A stretch of DNA of 64,000 nt from Phycisphaerales bacterium. GTDB lineage: Bacteria > Planctomycetota > Phycisphaerae > Phycisphaerales > UBA1924. Of the stretch, positions 36,986 to 45,099 are shown piece by piece. Position 1 is the stretch's first letter; each line of letters starts with the position of its first letter. The stretch spans positions 1 through 64,000 of the forward strand of contig JAJDDG010000010.1 in NCBI GenBank assembly GCA_029260435.1, read 5' to 3'. A program made the translations under genes and the position numbers. The notes under the pieces are model-generated. The model worked only from the letters and a program-made list of their open reading frames with translations. It did not search any database and was not told the DNA's origin.

Positions 36986-38419
36986 GTGTCATTCATAATC
37001 GTTCTCGAAGACGAGCCCCGCCTGCGAGCCTCCATCTGCGAGGGGCTTGAGATGGATGGGCATACCGTCCGTGGGTTCGAGTCCGTGAGCGATGCGTGGG
37101 ATGCGATCGTCCAGAACGAACCGAATGCCCTGCTGACGGATGTGAACCTGCCCGATGGCAATGGCATTGATCTGCTCAAGCGTGTCCGCGAGAGAGAGAT
37201 GTCTTGTGCGGTGATCGTGCTCACCGCGTACGGGTCGGTCGAGAACGCGGTTGAGGCGATGCGCGCCGGTGCGGATGATTATCTTGAGAAGCCGGTCGCG
37301 CTAGACGAACTCACGCTCGTGGTCGAGCGGCGTATCCAGGACACTCGGACACGCGCGAAGGTACGGATATTCGAACGGATGGAGCGGCTGCGCTCGGGGG
37401 TGCAGAGCGGCCCAATCGGCGAGAGTGCCGCGTGGCAGAATGCCGTAACTCTTGCGGAGCGCTTTGCGAATGTCCCCGTGCCGGGCAAGGGTGAGAACGA
37501 TGCGTGTCCGGCTATTTTGGTGCTCGGCGAGACCGGATCTGGCAAGGGGGAAATCGCTCGACTCATCCATCGCGCTTCACCCGAAGCGGCGTCTACAGAT
37601 GAGCCACCGTTTGTGCATGTGAACTGCGCCGCGTTGCCGCCGACGCTTGTGGAATCCGAATTATTCGGGCACGAGAAGGGTGCGTTTACCGACGCCAAAT
37701 CATCGCGTAAAGGGTTGTTCGAGCTCGCAGAGGGCGGCACGATCTTCCTCGACGAGATCGGCGAACTCTCCCCGGGGATCCAGGCGAAGCTGCTGTTGGT
37801 TGTTGAGGATGGCCTGTACCGCCCGGTGGGGTCGGTCACTGAGAGAAGGGTTCGGACTCGTCTTATCGCGGCGACGAACCAGCGTCTTGATGAACGCGTG
37901 GAACGTGGCGAGTTTCGGGAAGACCTGCTGTACCGCCTGAATGCACTCACAATCCGAGTCCCGCCTTTACGCGAACGGGAGGATGATGCACTGCTCATCG
38001 CGAGAGTGCTGCTCGATCGTGCCGCCGAATCGCGGGGCGTTGTCCCCTTTACACTTACCGAAGACGCCAAACACGCGATCAGAAACTACCCGTGGAGGGG
38101 CAACGTCCGCGAGTTGATCAATGTGATCAAACGGATCAGTATCGTCTGTCACGGAACAGAACTGACCGCCGCAGACTTCGACCTTGGCGACATTCGCCCG
38201 CGTGAATCGCCCAACGCCGCCGTCGTATCCACACTCTCTGAAAACGGAACATTGCCGACGCTCGAAGACATGGAGCGACATCTCATCGAAGAAGCGCTCA
38301 AGAACGCGAGCGGGAACATCTCCGCGGCCGCCAACAGCATCGGGCTCAACCGCGGGGCGCTGCGATACAGGATCGATCGCCTCGGCATCAAGGCATCCGG
38401 TGTGGGAGGACTGTCGTGA
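36986..38419 (+). CDS. Sigma-54-dependent response regulator (NtrC family)
   Basis: 477 residues. The receiver domain (1-120) has phosphoacceptor Asp in ALLTDVNLPDGNG and the conserved Lys in LEKPV. The AAA+ domain has Walker A LGETGSGKGEIAR, the sigma-54 contact loop GHEKGAFTDA (Asp where GAFTGA is usual), Walker B GTIFLDEIGEL and the sensor region AATNQRLDE. The C-terminal Fis-type helix-turn-helix is ISAAANSIGLNRGALRYRI. It activates sigma-54 promoters on phosphorylation by the kinase encoded upstream. GTG start with GAGGA upstream; its stop overlaps the start of the next gene. Confidence 0.93.
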   Translation: MSFIIVLEDEPRLRASICEGLEMDGHTVRGFESVSDAWDAIVQNEPNALLTDVNLPDGNGIDLLKRVREREMSCAVIVLTAYGSVENAVEAMRAGADDYLEKPVALDELTLVVERRIQDTRTRAKVRIFERMERLRSGVQSGPIGESAAWQNAVTLAERFANVPVPGKGENDACPAILVLGETGSGKGEIARLIHRASPEAASTDEPPFVHVNCAALPPTLVESELFGHEKGAFTDAKSSRKGLFELAEGGTIFLDEIGELSPGIQAKLLLVVEDGLYRPVGSVTERRVRTRLIAATNQRLDERVERGEFREDLLYRLNALTIRVPPLREREDDALLIARVLLDRAAESRGVVPFTLTEDAKHAIRNYPWRGNVRELINVIKRISIVCHGTELTAADFDLGDIRPRESPNAAVVSTLSENGTLPTLEDMERHLIEEALKNASGNISAAANSIGLNRGALRYRIDRLGIKASGVGGLS

Positions 38420-39897
38420 TGACGATGCGTTCGAAATGGATTATCGCGATCGCTGTATGCACTCAGCCAGGAGCTGCATTGGGATCGTCGGAGTGTGAGT
38501 TCGACCCTGCGGGCGATGCGGTTATCCGCAGGACCGATCCTGGCGCAGATGGCGTGCTTGGCGTGGGTGCTGTGCTGCCGGATATCGTCCGGGTGAGCGT
38601 CGAGGGCTGGAGTCCAATCGCCCCAGCGGTTGACCCGTACACCGGGATCGAAAACCCGAGCCAGACACCCGACTTCGTCCGTTTGGAACTGGTGTTCGAC
38701 GGGTTGGTCAACCCGCCGGGGACGCTCGGGCTCGGCGCAACACCGTTCGAACCGTTCGCGTTCGGCCCCAGCCCGGTGTATGGGTTTGTCGAGATCGATG
38801 TCGATCGGAACCGCGATACCGGGGGGGAACTCGGCGGCGCTGCAGCACTCCGGGTGCTGGCGACTCTCGCGCGTTTGGGGGAGATTCCTTCGAGTTCTTT
38901 GTCATCTCGGATGGCGTTCAACTCCGGCGAGATTGATTCGAATTTCAATACGCAGCCGCAGTACGAGCGTTCGGGGCAGGATTTCTCGCTCAATCTTTGC
39001 GGGTGTTTCAACGTGAGTGTGGTCGATACCTTCGGTGATGTCGATGGCTCGTTCGACACAGACGATATGTGGGTTGTCCGTGGGCGTTTTTTCCAGCGTG
39101 CCACCGGGTACGAGGAAGCCAGCGCCGCGTTCGGCGGGAGTTTCTTTGGGCTCTACGATCCGCGGGTTGATCTCCGTTTTCGGCACGACTCGCAATCGGA
39201 TGAAACAACGGTGACGCTGGTCTACCCGCTCACGATGCAGGGCGCGGCGGATCTTGCGGGTGAGCCTGTCCAGGTGATTGATCTGGATGTCGCCAACCAC
39301 AATTCGATGATCGAGGCGCTGGATGACATCGTCATCGGTGCTGGATTCCCGCTGTTCGGGCCTGTCGCGACCCTCACTTCCGAATGGGCAAACCAGGATC
39401 CCATTGATTCGATTGACCCGACGCGCTGGCGCATCAACGCGGTCTTCGCGACCACATACGCAAACATCGAGCCGACGTTGTACGTCTGGACCGACGCGTT
39501 TGGCGATATACGCGCGGGCGACTTCGACGCCAGCGGGCTGATCACACAATCAGATGTCGATGATTTGAATTCCGAGATCGCGTCGCTGGATGGCTCGATT
39601 TCTGATGCAGATGGGGTCACCAACGGCGTCGTACAGTTCTGGAATCCGGGCACCGATTTTTCCGTGTTCGATCTGGACGGCAGCGGAGCGATCGGAGCGC
39701 CGGATGTCGCGGCGATCTCGCTCGATTGCCTCGGCGACGCGAATCTGGACGGCACGGTCGATGTGAATGACATCTCGTTTGTGCTGTTCCGTCTGGGTGA
39801 TGCAGACTGTTCATCCGCTGATGTGAATGCGGATGAAGCCCTGGATGTCAACGACATCTCGTTCGTGCTGTTCCGTCTAGGGAACGCGTGCCCTTGA
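38419..39897 (+). CDS. Secreted protein with C-terminal dockerin-like repeats, coupled to the regulator gene
   Basis: About 492 residues. A signal peptide (IIAIAVCTQPGAALG) is followed by a large domain without a recognised family (about 25-430), with EF-like acidic stretches such as DIDGSGAIG-type turns. The end is two dockerin-like repeats, DANLDGTVDVNDISFVLFRL and DVNADEALDVNDISFVLFRL, with flanking cysteines. Its start (ATG at 38419, or the GTG at 38416) overlaps the sigma-54 regulator stop, so the two are translationally coupled. That coupling suggests the protein is part of, or senses for, the pathway this two-component system controls. Confidence 0.82.
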   Translation: MTMRSKWIIAIAVCTQPGAALGSSECEFDPAGDAVIRRTDPGADGVLGVGAVLPDIVRVSVEGWSPIAPAVDPYTGIENPSQTPDFVRLELVFDGLVNPPGTLGLGATPFEPFAFGPSPVYGFVEIDVDRNRDTGGELGGAAALRVLATLARLGEIPSSSLSSRMAFNSGEIDSNFNTQPQYERSGQDFSLNLCGCFNVSVVDTFGDVDGSFDTDDMWVVRGRFFQRATGYEEASAAFGGSFFGLYDPRVDLRFRHDSQSDETTVTLVYPLTMQGAADLAGEPVQVIDLDVANHNSMIEALDDIVIGAGFPLFGPVATLTSEWANQDPIDSIDPTRWRINAVFATTYANIEPTLYVWTDAFGDIRAGDFDASGLITQSDVDDLNSEIASLDGSISDADGVTNGVVQFWNPGTDFSVFDLDGSGAIGAPDVAAISLDCLGDANLDGTVDVNDISFVLFRLGDADCSSADVNADEALDVNDISFVLFRLGNACP

Positions 39898-40268
39898 TCA
39901 GCGATAAACCCATTTACTGCCCCCCACCGCGAAAATGGTGGATATACGGTGGCCACCTCACCTGCTAACAGGTGTGGATCAGGTAGCTGCACATCAGGGC
40001 GGTTACAGGGGAAGAACAGGCGAGCCCTCTGAGGAACAGTGAGAATACAGTGAGAAGCAGGCTCTACTCACTGCGTTACCCGACCGAGCGAACGAGAGCC
40101 TTCACCGCCGCGCGGATGTGCTCTGGCAGGGTCGGCCACGCATCGATCACGGCGGCGAGGTCGGGGTCAGAGGGATGATTCTCGCTGCAACTGCCGGGAC
40201 TACTGCTGGGCGCAGAATCTAGCCCCTAATAAGTCCCTGTTGTGCAAGGGGTTTGCGATGAGGGCTGG
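39898..40268. other. Right-end non-coding stretch of the island
   Basis: About 370 nt. A small hairpin CACCTG-CTAA-CAGGTG lies at about 39958-39974, then the integrase-tail-like remnant on the minus strand. No intact gene is supported. Confidence 0.45.
40076..40225 (-). pseudogene. Remnant resembling the C-terminal tail of an integrase
   Basis: Open on the minus strand from an in-frame TAG (40226-40228) to TAA (40076-40078), 49 codons with no start. It includes DPDLAAVIDAWPTLPEHIRA and ends AAVKALVRSVG. That tail pattern (D-L-A-x-V-I-x-A-W-P-x-L-P-E-x-I-R) recurs at the C termini of planctomycete site-specific recombinases and nearby proteins, from memory rather than a search. Its position directly inside the right attachment-like repeat fits an integrase relic. 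Confidence 0.4.
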
Positions 40269-40317
40269 CAGCCTTCCAAGCTGAATGTTGAGGGTTCGAG
40301 TCCCTTCGCCCGCTTTG
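40269..40317 (+). repeat. Right 49-bp direct repeat (3' half of tRNA-Gly)
   Basis: Identical to 32274-32322, covering the anticodon arm, T-arm and acceptor 3' strand of tRNA-Gly plus TTG. The 5' half is absent, so this copy is not a functional tRNA. Confidence 0.9.
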
Positions 40318-40736
40318 ATGCATAGGGTGCGGAGGGGCATAAGTGGAGTGGTTCTACGCTGAGTCGTGCGTGTCGGCACCACGCCTCTCGCTCTCTGGCG
40401 CGAGCAAGCCGAACGACCTACCGAAGCGCAGTAGTCCGAACCTGAATAGCGCACAGGAGATGTCGCGGATGTCTATCACGGCATCATCTATTTGCGTCGT
40501 CACCACACGGATAGGCAAACTGCACGAGATTGGGTGGGTTATCGACGACGCCTTCCAGAATGAGTACCGCAGTACCGACACCAACAATTCAACTGCTGTC
40601 ACGAAAAGAGCCGTTGGCACGCGGTTTGGAAATAGTTGTTGCGCCGTTTGTTGCGTGTTGTTGCGATGGCTGTGCGCTCCGGTGCATACATGCGAGCGTA
40701 AATCGCATCACACGCTCAAATAAACGCGATTATAAG
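40318..40736. other. Intergenic region between island end and tRNA-Lys
   Basis: About 420 nt. Two overlapping open frames on opposite strands look non-coding, apart from the dockerin-like relic listed separately. AT-rich toward 40700. Confidence 0.4.
40436..40497 (-). pseudogene. Possible degraded dockerin-like repeat
   Basis: On the minus strand one frame reads DDAVIDIRDISCALFRFG, close to the DAVVDVNDISFVIFRLG element of the dockerin proteins in this window. The surrounding frame has no signal peptide or second repeat. It may be the 3' remnant of a lost dockerin gene outside the right repeat, or chance. Confidence 0.35.
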
Positions 40737-40809
<73 letters not shown>

Positions 40810-41182
40810 ACTGCGGGCTCGCGGTGCGATGCACCCGTCCCAGCAGAAGCCAGAGTGTAACAATCAGGGTGATTGCGTCCACCCGCTCGGGCCCGGGCTA
40901 GAACCCCAAGCGCACGAGAAGTTACCCTCTATATAAGGGTGGTGCAGAGGTTCGCTGTGAAGCGGAGTTCTCAAAATCTGTAAAATCGGAGGCGTATGAG
41001 GGCGTATTGCGGAGCAGATTGACAAAAACATGGATCGGGCCTACCTTGCTCGGCCTCTTCTGGGCTTCTGGAAGGGGTTATCGAGCCCGTGAGGGCTGAT
41101 TCCTGCCCCACTGAAGCGGGGTATACTGGTGGATCTGCTGGCCTGGCGATTGTCCGGGCATGCTTGTTGAGGAAACGAACCC
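40810..41182. other. Intergenic region between tRNA-Lys and rpmF
   Basis: About 370 nt between the divergent tRNA-Lys and the rpmF-fab operon, so it should hold both promoters. ACCCTCTATATAAGGGT near 40933-40949 is an inverted repeat with a TATA-like centre, but no matching -35 was found on either strand. GAGGAAA 8 nt before 41183 is the rpmF ribosome binding site. Confidence 0.4.
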
Positions 41183-41383
41183 ATGCATCCCACTCATCGC
41201 ACAAGCCCCGGACGCACCCGCAGACGCCGCAGCCACCACGCGATCGAGGGTGAGAAACCCACGATGTGCCCGCTTTCCGGGCAACCCAAGCTACACCATC
41301 GTGCGTGCAAAGAGTCTGGGTATGTCCGCCCTGGGTTGGTGATCTCGGTGCCGAAACTCGGGATCGGGCCTGATCGGGACTAA
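41183..41383 (+). CDS. rpmF: 50S ribosomal protein L32
   Basis: 66 residues. HRTSPGRTRRRRSHHAI matches the basic N-terminal segment of bL32 and CPLSGQPKLHHRACKESGYV the former zinc-ribbon half. Only one Cys remains in each of the two positions that are CxxC in the zinc-binding form, so it looks like a zinc-free variant. bL32 lies near the peptide exit region of the 50S. GAGGAAA stands 8 nt upstream of the ATG. It heads the fatty acid operon, five nucleotides before plsX, the classic rpmF-plsX order. Confidence 0.85.
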   Translation: MHPTHRTSPGRTRRRRSHHAIEGEKPTMCPLSGQPKLHHRACKESGYVRPGLVISVPKLGIGPDRD

Positions 41384-41388
41384 TCCTG

Positions 41389-42423
41389 ATGCGCATCGCA
41401 GTCGACGTGATGGGCGGTGACAACGCGCCCGACGCGGTGATTCACGGCTGTATTAATGCTCTGGATCAGATCGCGGGAGATGACGAGATCGTCATGGTTG
41501 GCGACCGCGCTGTGGTTGAGGACGTACTTCGCGAGCGGGGTGTCAAAGACGACCGCCTCACGATTGTCCATGCCAGCGAGGTGATCGAAATGCACGAATC
41601 GCCCGTCGAGGCGGTGCGTGCAAAGAGCGAATCCTCTCTCGTCAAAATGATGCTGCTCGGATCAAGCCGGAAGACGAAAGATCCCGTTGATGTCGTGATT
41701 TCCGCGGGGAATACCGGGGCGTGTGTGTCTGCGGCGACGATGTACATGAAACGCCTGCCGGGCATCCACCGTCCGGGTATCGCGTGCACGATCCCGACGT
41801 TCCATGGGCCGGTCGTGGTCTGTGATGTCGGCGCGAACCCCGAGCCGCGGGCATCACACCTGGCGCAGTACGCGCTGATGGCTGAAACCTACTCGGAATT
41901 AGTACTGGGCATCGAGAAGCCGCGGGTGGCGCAGATGAATATCGGTGCGGAGGAGGGTAAGGGAACGGGGATAACCAAGGAGGTCCGCGAGTTGATCCGG
42001 GGCGCTCCGAACATGAATTACATCGGGTACATCGAGGGGCGGGATCTGTTCGAGGGGGGAGCTGATGTCGTCGTCACGGACGGCTTTGTGGGCAACACGA
42101 TGCTCAAACTCGCGGAGGGACTCGCCAAAAGTATCTTCAAGGCGCTGCTGCACGAGGTGATGAACTCGGACCCGGCGCTGGCGATGCAGATGGAACCGAT
42201 CCTCAAGCAGATGTTCAAGAAGAACGATTACCACGAGTACGGCGGAGCCCCACTGCTGGGCGTAAACGGCGGGTGCGTGATCTGCCACGGCTCGAGCGAG
42301 AGTCGGACAATCACGAACACCATTCGCAACGCACGCGAGTCCGTCTCGGCGCATGTGAACGAGGCGATCGTCGAGCGGATCAAGCTTATGGAAGCGAAGA
42401 CAATGTGCGGGGGTGCGGCGTGA
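41389..42423 (+). CDS. plsX: Phosphate acyltransferase PlsX
   Basis: 344 residues. It begins MRIAVDVMGGDNAPDAVIHG, the PlsX signature, and has ISAGNTGACVSAATMYMKRL, VVCDVGANPEPRASHLAQYA and VTDGFVGNTMLKLAEG. PlsX converts acyl-ACP and phosphate to acyl-phosphate for PlsY, the first step of phospholipid synthesis in most bacteria. Its end overlaps the fabH start by 4 nt, so expression is coupled to chain initiation. Confidence 0.96.
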   Translation: MRIAVDVMGGDNAPDAVIHGCINALDQIAGDDEIVMVGDRAVVEDVLRERGVKDDRLTIVHASEVIEMHESPVEAVRAKSESSLVKMMLLGSSRKTKDPVDVVISAGNTGACVSAATMYMKRLPGIHRPGIACTIPTFHGPVVVCDVGANPEPRASHLAQYALMAETYSELVLGIEKPRVAQMNIGAEEGKGTGITKEVRELIRGAPNMNYIGYIEGRDLFEGGADVVVTDGFVGNTMLKLAEGLAKSIFKALLHEVMNSDPALAMQMEPILKQMFKKNDYHEYGGAPLLGVNGGCVICHGSSESRTITNTIRNARESVSAHVNEAIVERIKLMEAKTMCGGAA

Positions 42424-43421
42424 ACACGAGCATGATGGGTGTTGAGATCCTGGGCACGGGCTCGGCGGTTCCCGAAGGGCGCGTGACCAACGCGGACCTC
42501 GAGAAGATCATGGACACTTCGGATGAGTGGATTGTTCAGCGGACAGGCATCCGCGAACGATGCATCTCCGACCCGGGTAAGGGAGAAACGACTGTCTCCC
42601 TCTCGACCGAGGCGCTCGAGAATGCACTGGAATCTGCGGGCATATCGGGCGCGGAGTTGGACATGGTGATCCTCGGCTCTGTGACCGGCGAGATGCGCTG
42701 CCCGGCGACAGCCTGCCGCATCGCGGCGAATGTCGGCGCGAAGAATGCAGGGGCGTTCGACATCCTCGCGGCGTGCTCCGGGTGGCTCTACGGGCTGAAC
42801 GTAGCAACAGGGATGATCACCACGGGGCAGTACAAGACAATCGCGGTGATCGGGTGCGACCTGATGAGCCGCATTATCGACTACGAAAACCGAGGAGTAT
42901 CCATCCTGTTCGGCGACGCGGGCGGTGCGGTCATCCTCCGCGCCACAGACGACAGAACCAAGGGCTCGATCGCCTCATGCATGTACGCGGACGGCAGCAA
43001 ATGGGACAACCTCTATCTGCCCGAGACGACCTCTGATTACCCAGCGTGCGCGGATCTCTCGATCGCGCGACCGGGGACGCTTCAGATGAACGGGCGCGAG
43101 GTGTACAAGTTCGCGGTGGGGACATTCTCGAAGGTGATCGCACAGACGCTGGAGCGCGGCGGTGTGAGCGCGGACGACGTGGATATGTTTATCTGCCACC
43201 AGTCCAACGCGCGAATGCTTGAGTCGGCACGGGATCGGTTCGGGGTGCCCGAAGAGAAGTTTTACATGAACATCGACCGCCACGGGAACTGCTCGTCGGG
43301 ATCGGTCCCCCTCTGCCTCGATCAACTTGTTCGTGCTGGCAGGTGCAAGAAGGGTGATCTGGTGCTGTTCGTCGCGTTCGGCGGCGGATTGACGTGGGCG
43401 GCGAATCTCTGGCGGCTGTGA
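42420..43421 (+). CDS. fabH: 3-oxoacyl-ACP synthase III (FabH)
   Basis: About 333 residues, close to the usual 320-330. The catalytic triad is visible: Cys in FDILAACSGWLYGL, His in DMFICHQSNARML and Asn in NIDRHGNCSSGSVP. DEWIVQRTGIRER is the conserved N-terminal motif. It condenses acetyl-CoA (or a branched starter) with malonyl-ACP to start fatty acid synthesis. The GTG at 42420, overlapping the plsX stop, is used; ATG at 42432 or 42435 is possible. Confidence 0.95.
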   Translation: MNTSMMGVEILGTGSAVPEGRVTNADLEKIMDTSDEWIVQRTGIRERCISDPGKGETTVSLSTEALENALESAGISGAELDMVILGSVTGEMRCPATACRIAANVGAKNAGAFDILAACSGWLYGLNVATGMITTGQYKTIAVIGCDLMSRIIDYENRGVSILFGDAGGAVILRATDDRTKGSIASCMYADGSKWDNLYLPETTSDYPACADLSIARPGTLQMNGREVYKFAVGTFSKVIAQTLERGGVSADDVDMFICHQSNARMLESARDRFGVPEEKFYMNIDRHGNCSSGSVPLCLDQLVRAGRCKKGDLVLFVAFGGGLTWAANLWRL

Positions 43422-43456
43422 TCGTCGGACGTGGCACGGAGCGATATTTGACTGGC

Positions 43457-44395
43457 ATGAATGGTGAAAACGCGGTGATCCTTTGCCCCGGACAAGGTGC
43501 GCAGGCGGTCGGTATGGGCAAGGGATGGTTCGATGCATCTCCCGACGCGGCACGCACGTTCGGTGCTGCCGATGAGATTGTTGGCGATCGATTCGGTGCC
43601 AAGCTTAGCACGCTCTGTTTCGATGGTCCGGTAGACGCACTCAACCGGACAGACATCGCGCAGCCCGCGCTGTTTGTTGCTGGTGTCGCGAGTTTTCAAG
43701 CGATGCTGAGCGGAACGGATCCGACAAAACTCGGCGCGATCGCCGGGTTGAGCCTCGGCGAGTACACGGCGCTGCATCTTGCGGGCGCGATCTCGTTTGC
43801 CGATTGTCTGGAGTTGGTGCTCGTGCGAGGACGGGCGATGCAGGATGCCGCGGAAGCGAGCGAGGGGAGCATGGTCGCGCTTATCGGTGCGGACGAGGAA
43901 CAAGCCAACGCAGTCTGCCTGTCGGCACGGGGCGACGAGGTGCTCGTGGCGGCGAACTACAATGCGCCGGGGCAGATCGTCCTGAGCGGATCAAAGGACG
44001 CTTGCGCACGGGCGCTGGATGCGGCTGGAGAAGTCGGGGTGAGAGCGACAGCGTTGTCCGTCGCGGGGGCGTTCCATTCGCCCTTGATGGCACCGGCCGC
44101 GGCTCGCCTTGACGAAACACTCTCGGGCACTCAAATCGATGAACCGAGGTGCACCGTGATGTCCAATGTGAGCGGCGAACCCCACGCCCCTGCTGAAGGT
44201 GGCGATATCGCAGCAAGTATCCGCGAACGCCTGGTCAAGCAGCTCGTGAGTCCCGTATTATGGAGCCAGGGGTGTGGGTGGCTCGCGCAGCATTGCGAGG
44301 GAGAATTCCACGAGTTGGCACCGGGTAAAGTACTCGGCGGGCTGATGCGTCGGATCAACCGAACGATCAAGGTGGTGAACCATGACCAACCGTAA
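43457..44395 (+). CDS. fabD: Malonyl-CoA:ACP transacylase (FabD)
   Basis: About 312 residues. LCPGQGAQAVGMGKGW, the nucleophile elbow GLSLGEYTAL with the catalytic Ser, and VAGAFHSPLM with the catalytic His mark the FabD family. It loads malonate onto ACP for FabH and FabF. The ATG at 43457 is used; a TTG at 43448 has better spacing from GGAG and may be the true start. The end overlaps the following lipoprotein gene by 14 nt. Confidence 0.94.
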   Translation: MNGENAVILCPGQGAQAVGMGKGWFDASPDAARTFGAADEIVGDRFGAKLSTLCFDGPVDALNRTDIAQPALFVAGVASFQAMLSGTDPTKLGAIAGLSLGEYTALHLAGAISFADCLELVLVRGRAMQDAAEASEGSMVALIGADEEQANAVCLSARGDEVLVAANYNAPGQIVLSGSKDACARALDAAGEVGVRATALSVAGAFHSPLMAPAAARLDETLSGTQIDEPRCTVMSNVSGEPHAPAEGGDIAASIRERLVKQLVSPVLWSQGCGWLAQHCEGEFHELAPGKVLGGLMRRINRTIKVVNHDQP

Positions 44396-45056
44396 GTGTG
44401 TCGTACTGGTGTCAGGTCTGCGGGCGTTTGCATTGCTCGGGATTGGCGCTGGATTGCTCTCGGGGTGCTCGAAGGAAGAGCAGAAGGCTCCAGCGCCCAT
44501 CAAACAGACATACACCGCGCCCGAGCCGGAGGTCGGTCCTCTGGACGAGATCGATCTGGATTCGCGCGTTGAATTCCCAGAGGATCGCGCCCCTCAAAAT
44601 CGTGAAGCCGCAGTTGCGGTCGCGGGTCTTGCCTCGGCGATCGCGAGTGGCGATTCGGATGGACTCGGAGTCTGGCTATCGCCCGGGTTTATGCCCGTGC
44701 TGAGTGACCTCGTAGACGATGGCTCGTGGAATTCCTCGACAGGAGAGATCGAAGTTGTCCGCGTCTGCTCGCTCGATCACGACGAAGACCACATGCGTCT
44801 GGCACTTGGCATTCAGGATTCCGAGGGTGCATATCTTCTCGGATGGGATGGCTCTCTCAAGGGCACACGGTGGCGCTTCGAGCCAATCGCCATTGAATCG
44901 CAATATGCGATGGCGGCGAGCGACCTGGACGACGCCCCGCTGATCGGCCCGATGATTGCCGAAACAGCTTTCGAGGTTGCTCCGGAACCGGTTGAAGAAA
45001 AGGAAGAAGCGAAGAAAAAAGCTTCGGGTAAACGACGCGGCGGCGGGCTTCGGTAA
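44382..45056 (+). CDS. Putative lipoprotein inside the fab operon
   Basis: 224 residues with a signal and lipobox (GIGAGLLSGC). A Pro/Glu-rich linker follows (about 30-70), then one domain (AAVAVAGLASAIASGDSDGLG, VLSDLVDDGSWNSSTGEIEVV) of no recognised family, and a Lys/Glu/Arg-rich C-terminal tail. It overlaps fabD by 14 nt and precedes fabG by about 45 nt, so it is cotranscribed with the fatty acid genes. Its role is unknown; such an insertion is not in the E. coli cluster. Confidence 0.72.
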   Translation: MTNRKCVVLVSGLRAFALLGIGAGLLSGCSKEEQKAPAPIKQTYTAPEPEVGPLDEIDLDSRVEFPEDRAPQNREAAVAVAGLASAIASGDSDGLGVWLSPGFMPVLSDLVDDGSWNSSTGEIEVVRVCSLDHDEDHMRLALGIQDSEGAYLLGWDGSLKGTRWRFEPIAIESQYAMAASDLDDAPLIGPMIAETAFEVAPEPVEEKEEAKKKASGKRRGGGLR

Positions 45057-45099
45057 CGGGATCAATCAGCGAACATCCATCTTTGTGAAGGAAAGTGCT

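Larger units (their letters stand above)
32274..40317. mobile_element. Putative genomic island integrated at tRNA-Gly (about 8 kb)
   Basis: Bounded by the identical 49-bp repeats. The interior encodes secreted dockerin-type proteins, a pseudopilin and a two-component system. At the right end lies a short frame resembling an integrase C-terminal tail. No intact integrase, transposase or conjugation gene is seen, so if mobile once it is now degenerate, or its integrase was lost. The island status is inferred from the repeat geometry. Confidence 0.65.

Noticed and set aside
40200-40454. Open frame containing GEGTRTLNIQLG
   Set aside because: That peptide is the antisense of the tRNA-Gly 3' half, a common false gene in annotations.
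40614-40630. Sigma-54-like TGGCAC-N5-TTGGA
   Set aside because: The -12 element deviates and no gene follows on that strand until rpmF.
40343-40723. Two overlapping frames between the island and tRNA-Lys
   Set aside because: Neither has coding-like composition or a start signal; only the dockerin-like stretch was kept as a possible relic.
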